DNA from: Armatimonadetes bacterium RBG_19FT_COMBO_69_19
GTDB lineage: Bacteria > Sysuimicrobiota > Sysuimicrobiia > Sysuimicrobiales > Kaftiobacteriaceae
Reading direction: 5' to 3'
NCBI GenBank assembly: GCA_001768125.1
Contig: MENB01000074.1
Span: 10,772-17,848 of the forward strand
DNA length: 7,077 nt
The translations under genes and the position numbers were made by a program. The first letter of the stretch is position 1; each line of letters starts with the position of its first letter. The notes below the pieces were generated by a model. It did no database searches and had not been told where the DNA came from. It saw only the letters and a list, made by a program, of their open reading frames with translations. This document shows positions 1-6,061 of this stretch, in pieces.

Positions 1-1059
1 GAGTACTACCGGTCACTGGCCTACGCTGTGTTCCTTCCGCTGCTCTTCGTGTTGAGCGCTCAGCTTCGCCTCTCGCCCCGGCAGGCGGAAGGTCTGGTGT
101 GGTTTCAGGTGGCGATCGCCGCCGGCGTGGCCTTGGTCGGCGTGTACCAGGTCATCGCGAACAATACGGCCATGCCCGATCTCTACTTCCCGCTGGCCAA
201 TCCCGTCGTGGGCCTGCAGCGCGGGGGGACCTTCGGGCAGTATGAGCGGCCTGCCTCGTTCTTCGCTGAGCCCTCCTGGTTCGCCCACTATGCCGCCTAT
301 GGGACGCTGCTCGCCGCCGGCATGCTCGTCGCTCGCCGGCGCCGGCTCCTCCCGGTCCTTGCCGTTGCCGTGAATGCCGCCGGGCTCATCCTGGCGTTCT
401 CACTGGGCGGGTACCTGGTCGTGCTCGCCGCGCTCATCGCCCAAGTCATCATATCGGGACCGCAGCGCGCGTCGCTGAGACGGCTCCTCGCGCCGGCCCT
501 GGTCGCAGGGGTCGCGCTCACCCTGGTGGTCGGCACGCCGCTTCGACGGCTGGTGCAGGATCTGGTCTTCCGCGTGCATCTCATCCAGAATTCTGTGGAC
601 CTGCTGAGAAGCGCGCCCGGGTACATCCTAATCGGCCAGGAGTCGGTCACCGATCGGCTGTCGCTCTCCATCGTCGGAGCGGTTGCGTGGGCGGAAACAC
701 CGATGACTATGGTGTTCGGATGGGGCGCGGGGATGTTCCATGAAGCTACGGCAGCGCTCGTGGGGGTTCCCTACCCGTACAGCGGCTTCGGATGGACGAA
801 CGTCCTGGCTGAGCAGGGAGTGCTGGGGCTCATGGCCTATCTCGCGTTTTTCCTCGCGTTTGCCAGGTCCACCCAACATACGCCGCGCCGGGCTCCCGGC
901 TACCGCTCCGCCGCGACCGCCGTCAGCCTGGCCGGCCTGCTCTTCCTCTTCGTCGGCTTCACCGGAGGATTCGGATTCGAGCGATCGCTCACACTGTGGA
1001 CGCTCCTGGCGACGACGAACGTGGTGCGCCGCTCCCTGGCGATGGGAGGAGGGACGTGA
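1..1059 (+). CDS. Wzy/WaaL-like O-antigen polymerase or ligase, 5'-truncated by window edge
   Basis: This is an integral membrane protein that probably polymerises lipid-linked repeat units, or ligates glycan to an acceptor, on the outer face of the cytoplasmic membrane. The visible 352 codons alternate long hydrophobic stretches (about nt 16-66, 103-165, 286-330, 343-450, 481-534, 820-870 and 907-1050) with short basic loops. Two family-like patches are visible: an arginine-containing loop, ERPASFFAEPSWFAHY, at about 244-291, and a C-terminal FGWGAGMF (715-738) followed by a GFGWTNVLAEQGVLGL segment near 784-831. These resemble the periplasmic loops and the E-x-G-x-x-G helix of the Wzy_C/O-antigen ligase superfamily. 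The frame is open to base 1. A GTG at 28 has no Shine-Dalgarno and would give a short protein, so the true start is upstream. Its stop overlaps the next start. Polymerase versus ligase cannot be decided from sequence alone. Confidence 0.82.
   Translation, partial: EYYRSLAYAVFLPLLFVLSAQLRLSPRQAEGLVWFQVAIAAGVALVGVYQVIANNTAMPDLYFPLANPVVGLQRGGTFGQYERPASFFAEPSWFAHYAAYGTLLAAGMLVARRRRLLPVLAVAVNAAGLILAFSLGGYLVVLAALIAQVIISGPQRASLRRLLAPALVAGVALTLVVGTPLRRLVQDLVFRVHLIQNSVDLLRSAPGYILIGQESVTDRLSLSIVGAVAWAETPMTMVFGWGAGMFHEATAALVGVPYPYSGFGWTNVLAEQGVLGLMAYLAFFLAFARSTQHTPRRAPGYRSAATAVSLAGLLFLFVGFTGGFGFERSLTLWTLLATTNVVRRSLAMGGGT
1045..1049 (+). promoter_or_regulatory. Shine-Dalgarno site for the methyltransferase gene
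   Basis: A perfect GGAGG within a purine run (1044-1054) sits nine bases before the ATG at 1059. It is the best ribosome-binding site in the window and decides the methyltransferase start over the in-frame ATG at 996, which lies deep inside the preceding gene. Confidence 0.75.
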
Positions 1060-1829
1060 TGGGCGCGAGGCATGCGCGGGGGAACTACCGGAACCCTGCC
1101 TTATGGTCTGCGGTATGGAGTCGCGAGGTGGTCCCGGCGGCGGAGGACCTGCACAACAGCGTTCAGGCCGATCCTGTGTACCACCTCCTCCTCAAACTCG
1201 CCCGTCCGCGGCAGGGGGAGTCAATCCTTGAGCTGGGTTGTGGCTCCGGGCGACTTACTCTAGCCTTGGCGAGAGAATTCCATCTCCGGCCGGTGCTCGC
1301 CGATTTCTCGCCTCAGGCCATCGCCTTGGCAAAGCGGAACGCGGGGGCCCTTGGAGTTCGGGCGGAGTGCATCATCTGTGACACACTGGATGTCGCCTTC
1401 GCCTCGGATCAATTCGACCTCGTCTGGAGCGGTGGAGTCTTCGAGCACTTCATCGGTGCCGATCGTGGCCGTGCCTTTGCGGAAGCAACGCGGGTCTGTC
1501 GGCCTGGGGGACGGGTGGTCGTGATTGTTCCAAATGCCTGGAACCTGCTATCGCGAGCCGGCCAGCTGGTGAGCGAGCGTCTCGGCAGGTGGCCGCTGGG
1601 GGTGGAAGTTCCCTTCTCGCCGGGAGAGCTACGGACCCACGCGCGGCAGGCGGGGCTCGTCGTCGAGGCGATGGAGGGTGTGGATCTGCTGGCGAGGTAC
1701 TGGGCGTTGAAGCTGCCGGGGGCACGGCCGCTCCTTGACCTTCGCTCCGCCCGAGCAGTAACGCTGCAGCCGACTGCGGCCGGGCGCTGGTTCGGCCACT
1801 ATATCGGGTTCCGCGGACGGCGGCCATGA
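1059..1829 (+). CDS. Class I SAM-dependent methyltransferase
   Basis: This predicted soluble 256-residue enzyme transfers a methyl group from S-adenosylmethionine. Visible Rossmann-fold signatures are motif I ELGCGSG (residues 58-64), an acidic residue at the end of strand 2 (D82 in LADFS), the motif-II-like FDLVWSGGVFEHF (119-131), and PGGRVVVIVPN (149-159), which is typical of the Methyltransf_11/25 type. The length fits a stand-alone enzyme. The ATG at 1059 shares its A with the upstream TGA and has a GGAGG nine bases away; the in-frame ATG at 996 is rejected because it would overlap the polymerase gene by 64 bases. The gene ends in an ATGA overlap with the next glycosyltransferase. The context suggests O-methylation of a glycan residue or a chain-capping role, but the substrate is not readable from the sequence; a small-molecule or lipid substrate remains possible. 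Confidence 0.88.
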   Translation: MGARHARGNYRNPALWSAVWSREVVPAAEDLHNSVQADPVYHLLLKLARPRQGESILELGCGSGRLTLALAREFHLRPVLADFSPQAIALAKRNAGALGVRAECIICDTLDVAFASDQFDLVWSGGVFEHFIGADRGRAFAEATRVCRPGGRVVVIVPNAWNLLSRAGQLVSERLGRWPLGVEVPFSPGELRTHARQAGLVVEAMEGVDLLARYWALKLPGARPLLDLRSARAVTLQPTAAGRWFGHYIGFRGRRP

Positions 1830-2572
1830 CGGGGAGGGGAGTATCAGCTGTTGTCCTTACGAAGGATGAGGAGGCGCACATCGCGGACTGTCTGCGGGAC
1901 CTGCGCTGGGCGGATGAGGTGATCGTGATCGACGCCGGCAGCACTGATGCTACCCGCGACATCGCCGCGCGCCACGGCGCGAGGGTGGTGCCGCGGGAGT
2001 GGCAGGGCTTCTCCGCCCAGCGCAACTTCGGGGCGGCCCAGGCCACCCACGACTGGGTGCTGTTCGTTGACGCCGACGAGCGCAGCACGCCCAAGCTTGC
2101 CGATGAGATTCGCGCGGTACTCCAGGCGCCGCGTCACGCCGGGTACCATATCCCTAGGCGCAACTTCATGTTTGGACGCTGGATGCGCCACGGGGGGTTG
2201 GGACGGCAGTATCATCTCCGCCTGTACGACCGGACGCGGGGGCGGTGGGTCCGCGACGTGCACGAGGTCGTCCAGCTCGACGGGCCGGCCGGCTACCTCG
2301 ACGCCGTTATGGAGCACTACGCGTACCGCACCATCCGCGAGTTGCTGGAGAAGGTCGACCGGTACACCGACGCTGAGGCGCGGGCGCTTCGTGACCGCGC
2401 CGCGCGCCCGACCCCCGCGGTCCTCCTGCGGGATTGCCTCGGGCTCTTCCTCTATAAGTACTTCTGGCAGCGCGGATGCCTGGACGGATATCCCGGACTC
2501 CTCTGGGCGGGGTCGCTGGCATACTATCACCTGCTCAAGTGGCTGAAGCTGTGGGAGCTGTCGCAATCGTGA
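1826..2572 (+). CDS. Glycosyltransferase family 2, WaaE-like
   Basis: This 248-residue GT-A fold enzyme should transfer a sugar from a nucleotide donor to a lipid-linked or core acceptor at the inner membrane face. Near the N-terminus are VVLTKDEE (9-16) and VIDAGSTD (34-41), followed by a QRN motif (65-67), the metal/nucleotide-binding DAD in FVDADER (80-86), and a DVHE motif (144-147) that matches the conserved VHE of the WaaE/KdtX-like subgroup. The C-terminal 45 residues are hydrophobic and aromatic with an RG..DG..G pattern (216-224), probably a membrane-associating tail that is also usual in this subgroup. The ATG overlaps the methyltransferase stop (ATGA) and has no good Shine-Dalgarno, so translation is probably coupled. 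WaaE itself adds heptose or glucose to the LPS inner core; the donor here is unknown, so no symbol is given. Confidence 0.9.
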   Translation: MTGRGVSAVVLTKDEEAHIADCLRDLRWADEVIVIDAGSTDATRDIAARHGARVVPREWQGFSAQRNFGAAQATHDWVLFVDADERSTPKLADEIRAVLQAPRHAGYHIPRRNFMFGRWMRHGGLGRQYHLRLYDRTRGRWVRDVHEVVQLDGPAGYLDAVMEHYAYRTIRELLEKVDRYTDAEARALRDRAARPTPAVLLRDCLGLFLYKYFWQRGCLDGYPGLLWAGSLAYYHLLKWLKLWELSQS

Positions 2573-3768
2573 AGGCGCAGATCTTTACGCGGCATTTCGT
2601 CGGCGGCATCGCCGGGTTCGACGTCAGACCGGCGCATCCCATCGGTGGGGCGGAGGTCTACGTCGCGGACCTCGCCCGGATACTCCACAATGCCGGCTTC
2701 GATGTCGAGGTCCTCGCGGGGGGCGACGACGCGGGGACCGCCGACCTCGGATACTGCCGGGTGCGGGTGTTCCCGTTGCCCAGACGATGGGCCGCGGCGA
2801 CCTTCCCCCTGATCCTGGCCCGGCGCTTCGCCGCCGCCGAGGAGCCGGAGGCATTGAGGATCTACAGCGAGACCCGATACGCGGCCCTCCGCCCCACGGG
2901 GTCGTCCGCCCGCACCGTGGGGATCCTCCACGGCGTCGAATGGGACACGACCTTCGTGCCCTACGTGCTGCGCGAAGTGCGCTACCGCGCCAGGAGCCTG
3001 CGCGGGTTGCCCGGCGCCGCGCTGAAATACGCGTACTTCTCCGGCGTCGTGCCCTGGCTCACCCGGCGCGGGCTGCGCCGTGTCGCCGCCGCAGTGTCGG
3101 TCGACCGGCACACCCTGGCCTACCTGCCGGCCGCGCTCGTGTCCCGCGTGACGGTGATCCCCAACTACGTCGACGTCGACGCCTTCACGCCCGAGGTGCC
3201 CCCGTATCAGGACGGACCCGACCGCTCGAAGCATGTGATCCTGGTGCCGAGAAACCTGAACGTGGCCCGGGGCGTGCACCTCATCCCCCCGGTGGCCCGG
3301 CTGCTGCGGGAACGGCGGAGCGACTTCGTCTTCTGGATCCTGGGGACGGGGCCGCTCCGAGCCTACCTGGAGCATGAGGTGGCGCGCCACCGGCTCGACG
3401 AGCACGTCCGGCTCATGGGCCATGTCGGCCGCGACGTCCTCCCGGGGTACTACACCCGGAGCACGGCGGTGCTGATCCCCAGTGTGTTTTCGGAAGCGAC
3501 GTCGCTATCGGCCCTGGAAGGCATGGCCGCCGGGCGGACGGTGGTGATGACTGAGGTGGGCGGGCTGCGCGAGCTCGGCCAGGACGGCGCGACCAAGATC
3601 GCGGTGCACCCCTCGCCGCGGGACATCGCGGAGAAGGTTCACATGGTGCTGGAGGATGCGGCCCTGCGTCGACGAATCGGGGAGTCCGCCGCGGCGTACG
3701 CGCGCGCGCACCACAGCCGGGAGCTCTGGGAGCGTCGCTGGCGGGAGATCATCGCGCGGCATGGATGA
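2569..3768 (+). CDS. Glycosyltransferase family 4 (GT-B fold)
   Basis: This predicted 399-residue retaining glycosyltransferase has two Rossmann-like domains. The N-terminal acceptor domain carries the glycine loop HPIGGAEVYVADL (23-35). The linker has VIPNYVDVDAF (196-206), the usual IPNGVD-type motif. The C-terminal donor domain has VPRNLNVARG (226-235), ILGTGPL (257-263), LMGHVGRDVLPGYY (282-295), and the E-x7-E motif as E309 and E317 in SEATSLSALEGMA. In the usual R...KG donor-phosphate motif the lysine is replaced by arginine (R234), a conservative change. The GTG at 2569 overlaps the preceding stop (GTGA), has GGGAG 11 bases upstream (2553-2557), and gives a natural MKAQIFTRHF start; longer in-frame starts would lie inside the previous gene. 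Donor and acceptor sugars cannot be assigned. It very likely extends the lipid-linked glycan in the cytoplasm. Confidence 0.92.
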   Translation: MKAQIFTRHFVGGIAGFDVRPAHPIGGAEVYVADLARILHNAGFDVEVLAGGDDAGTADLGYCRVRVFPLPRRWAAATFPLILARRFAAAEEPEALRIYSETRYAALRPTGSSARTVGILHGVEWDTTFVPYVLREVRYRARSLRGLPGAALKYAYFSGVVPWLTRRGLRRVAAAVSVDRHTLAYLPAALVSRVTVIPNYVDVDAFTPEVPPYQDGPDRSKHVILVPRNLNVARGVHLIPPVARLLRERRSDFVFWILGTGPLRAYLEHEVARHRLDEHVRLMGHVGRDVLPGYYTRSTAVLIPSVFSEATSLSALEGMAAGRTVVMTEVGGLRELGQDGATKIAVHPSPRDIAEKVHMVLEDAALRRRIGESAAAYARAHHSRELWERRWREIIARHG

Positions 3769-4612
3769 TCGAGCCGATTCGCCGTTGATCACCGCGATCA
3801 TCCTCACCTGGAATTCGCGCGGGCACGTCGGCCGCTGTCTGGACACCCTGGAGAGGATCGCCGCAGGCATGACGGTCGAGGTGTTTGTCGTCGACAATGG
3901 GTCGACCGACGGCACGGCGGACATCGTCGCCGCGAGATCGCCCGCGACGCGCTTCGCCGCCTTCCACCTGATCCGCCTCGCCACGAACCGCGGCACGACG
4001 TGGTCCAGGAACCTGGCCATCCGGCAGTCGCGGGGGAGATACCTCCTCGTGTTGGATGCGGACGCCGAAGTCCTGCCCGGCGCCGTCGAGACGCTGGTGG
4101 GGGAAGTGCGGGACCAGGCGCGCGTGGGCATCGTCGGCCCGCGCCTCCTCGGGCCCGATGGCAGCACGCAGCCCGGGTGCAAGCGCTTCCCGACGCTGCG
4201 GACGAAGATCCTCAAGGTCTTGCCCGGGGCGCAGCCCCAGGGACTGGCGCGGGATGACGAATTATATGCTCAGGCACTGTACGAAGGCGACGCCGTCCGC
4301 GACGTCGACTACTGCATCTCGGCGGCGTGGCTGGTCAACGTCGCCGCAGTACGCGAGGTCGGGCTCCTGGACGAGCGGATCTTCTACGCGCCAGAGGATG
4401 TCGACTACTGCCTGCGGATGTGGCAGCACGGCTGGCGCGTGCGGTACCATCCGGGAGCCCGGGTGATCCACCACACTCAGCGGGTCTCCTACCAGAGTAT
4501 GCGCATGATGCTCCTCCATGCCTGGGGGTTGGCCTACCACTTCCGCAAGCACCGGTATCTTTGGTCCCGGGAGTCCCTGTACCGCCGCCTCCCTCGGGGG
4601 AACTCGGCATGA
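3761..4612 (+). CDS. Glycosyltransferase family 2, rhamnosyltransferase-like
   Basis: This 283-residue GT-A enzyme resembles the WbbL/RfbF-type rhamnosyltransferase subgroup. Visible elements are AIILTWNSRGH (12-22), VVDNGSTDGT (43-52), the NRG...RN motif (NRGTTWSRNLAIR, 76-88), the DAD metal site in LVLDADAEV (96-104), GIVGPRLLGPDG (123-134), and FYAPEDVDYCLR (208-219), which matches the family FEDVDLCLR box with the likely catalytic acid among E212/D213. A VIHH motif (235-238) follows, as is usual in this group. The ATG at 3761 overlaps the previous gene by eight bases (ATGGATGA); GGGAG at 3743-3747 is rather distant, so coupling probably matters. An ATG at 3656 is rejected because it adds 35 residues of low-complexity sequence and overlaps the GT4 gene by over 100 bases. 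Rhamnose as donor is a family-based guess only. Confidence 0.9.
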   Translation: MDDRADSPLITAIILTWNSRGHVGRCLDTLERIAAGMTVEVFVVDNGSTDGTADIVAARSPATRFAAFHLIRLATNRGTTWSRNLAIRQSRGRYLLVLDADAEVLPGAVETLVGEVRDQARVGIVGPRLLGPDGSTQPGCKRFPTLRTKILKVLPGAQPQGLARDDELYAQALYEGDAVRDVDYCISAAWLVNVAAVREVGLLDERIFYAPEDVDYCLRMWQHGWRVRYHPGARVIHHTQRVSYQSMRMMLLHAWGLAYHFRKHRYLWSRESLYRRLPRGNSA

Positions 4613-6060
4613 AGCCCCAGGTCGCCCATCCGCCGGCGCCGCGGGATGTGGCCCCCACCCCTGCCATCCGATCCGGCGTCTGGCTGCGGTTGTCCGAGCG
4701 GAGGCTCCTCCTGGCCGCGATCGATCTCATCGTGATTGCGGCCAGTTTGACCGCCGTCCTGGCTCACCGCTTCCGGCGCCCGCTGCTCGAGATCCTGGAG
4801 CAGGGCCGGCTGTCCTGGTACCTGGTCCTCATCCTGACGTACCTGGCTGCTGCCTTCGTGTTTGACACGTACAACCTCCGGCGGGCGAGTGACGTGCGTC
4901 GCGGGGTGCCGGCCGCAGCCGGGAGCGCGCTGCTCGCGATCGGGATCTACCTGTTGATCCCGTACGTGACTCCGCCGCTCCCCCCATCACGATCCGCGTT
5001 GCTGATCTTCGTGGCGGCGGTCGCGGGGAGTGTCACGCTCTGGCGGACGCTCTACGCTCTGGTCCTGGTCGCGCCCGCGCTCCGGAAGCGGGTCTTGATC
5101 GTGGGGGGAGGATGGGCCGGCGAGACGATCGGCGCCGCTATCCGGGACTACGCCGCCCGCGAGTACGAGCTCGTAGGGTTCGTCGATGACGCGCCCCAGA
5201 AACAGGGTGCCCTGGTGGCCGGGGCCCGGGTGCTCGGTACCGGAAGCGACCTGGGACAGCTGGTGCCTGAGACCGGCGCCTCCGAGATCGTCGTCGCCAT
5301 TACGGACGCCAGTCGGATTGCCGCGCCGACGCTGCAGGCGATCATGGACTGCCGGGAGCGGGGTTTGCAGGTCACCGCGATGGCGACGGCCTATGAGCGT
5401 CTGACAGGACGTGTGCCCGTCGAGCACACGGGGCGGAATCTCTATGCGGTCCTGCCCATCGATCCTGATCCTCTGCGGTTCGTTCAACTCGTGAAGCGAG
5501 CGATCGATCTCCTCATCGGCGCTGCTGGCGTCGCTGCCACCGTGATCCTGCTCCCATTCGTCTGGGTCGCCGGAGCGCTGGAAGGAGGCCGCGGCGTCTT
5601 CTACACCCAGGTCCGCGTCGGACGAGGTGGGCGGCCGTTCCGGTTCATCAAGTTCCGCACGATGATACGGGACGCAGAACCGCACGGTCCGCGGTGGGCG
5701 GCGGAGGACGACCGGCGGGTGACCCTGGTGGGGCGGATCCTCCGCCGTCTGCACCTGGATGAGATTCCCCAGGCGATCAACATCCTCAAGGGGGACCTGA
5801 GCTTCGTCGGGCCTCGCCCGGAGCGTCCCGAGTTCGTCGAGCAGCTTGCGGCCCAGATCCCGTTCTATCGTATCCGCCACGCCGTCCAGCCAGGGGTGAC
5901 GGGGTGGGCTCAGGTGAACTACAAGTATGGGGCCTCAGTCGAGGATGCCTTATTGAAGCTCCAATATGACCTCTACTACATCAAGCACCAATCCCTGTGG
6001 CTGGATTTCGTTATCGTGATGAAGACGATCCCGCTCGTGCTGATGATGAGGGGTCGCTGA
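4609..6060 (+). CDS. Polyprenyl-phosphate glycosyl-1-phosphate transferase (initiating transferase, WbaP/WcaJ/ExoY superfamily)
   Basis: This 483-residue membrane enzyme starts glycan assembly by moving a sugar-1-phosphate from a nucleotide sugar to undecaprenyl phosphate. It has the full-length architecture: about four transmembrane helices near residues 33-52, 69-86, 103-122 and 129-154; a degenerate Rossmann CoA_binding_3-type domain opening with VLIVGGGWAGETI (162-174); then a fifth membrane or re-entrant helix (about 299-322) leading into the catalytic Bac_transf domain. Catalytic-domain motifs are KRAIDLL (296-302), FYTQVRVGRGGRPF (331-344), KFRTM (348-352), DAE (355-357), the LDE pair D384/E385, NILKGDLSFVGPRPERP (391-407), and PGVTGWAQVNYKYG (428-441). 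All key residues appear present. The start overlaps the preceding stop (ATGA), with GGGGGA six to seven bases upstream. First sugar (glucose, galactose or another) is not deducible. Confidence 0.95.
   Translation: MKPQVAHPPAPRDVAPTPAIRSGVWLRLSERRLLLAAIDLIVIAASLTAVLAHRFRRPLLEILEQGRLSWYLVLILTYLAAAFVFDTYNLRRASDVRRGVPAAAGSALLAIGIYLLIPYVTPPLPPSRSALLIFVAAVAGSVTLWRTLYALVLVAPALRKRVLIVGGGWAGETIGAAIRDYAAREYELVGFVDDAPQKQGALVAGARVLGTGSDLGQLVPETGASEIVVAITDASRIAAPTLQAIMDCRERGLQVTAMATAYERLTGRVPVEHTGRNLYAVLPIDPDPLRFVQLVKRAIDLLIGAAGVAATVILLPFVWVAGALEGGRGVFYTQVRVGRGGRPFRFIKFRTMIRDAEPHGPRWAAEDDRRVTLVGRILRRLHLDEIPQAINILKGDLSFVGPRPERPEFVEQLAAQIPFYRIRHAVQPGVTGWAQVNYKYGASVEDALLKLQYDLYYIKHQSLWLDFVIVMKTIPLVLMMRGR
6048..6053 (+). 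promoter_or_regulatory. Shine-Dalgarno site for the nucleotidylyltransferase gene
   Basis: GAGGGG ends eight bases before the GTG at 6062 and lies inside the last codons of the preceding gene. It supports GTG as the start; the resulting N-terminus, MKAIIPVAGFGTRL, is exactly where the family normally begins. Confidence 0.65.
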
Positions 6061-6061
6061 C

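Noticed and set aside
28..30. GTG as a possible true start for the Wzy-like gene
   Set aside because: There is no Shine-Dalgarno upstream, the frame is open and hydrophobic back to base 1, and the resulting protein would be short for the family; the gene is better read as truncated by the window.
1844..2566. Minus-strand open frame nearly as long as the WaaE-like gene
   Set aside because: It mirrors the coding frame opposite and has no recognisable motif or independent ribosome-binding site.
2476..2568. Upstream in-frame starts extending the GT4 gene
   Set aside because: The extension lies within the preceding gene and adds residues without family similarity; the GTG at 2569 gives the GTGA overlap and a normal N-terminus.
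3168..3181. 14-bp perfect palindrome CGTCGACGTCGACG in the GT4 gene
   Set aside because: It follows directly from GTC/GAC codons encoding the conserved VDVD part of the linker motif, so an operator role is not supported.
2527..3423. Long open frame on the minus strand opposite the GT4 gene
   Set aside because: It is a GC-rich shadow: the predicted protein is rich in G, R, H, D and P with no domain-like motifs, while the plus frame encodes a clear glycosyltransferase.
4327..4608. Upstream in-frame start extending the initiating transferase
   Set aside because: The added residues are R, P and A rich shadow sequence inside the rhamnosyltransferase-like gene; the ATG at 4609 gives an ATGA overlap and a normal family length.
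4987..5880. Long open frame on the minus strand opposite the initiating transferase
   Set aside because: It has the low-complexity composition of an antisense shadow and no family motif; the plus strand encodes well-conserved Bac_transf motifs.
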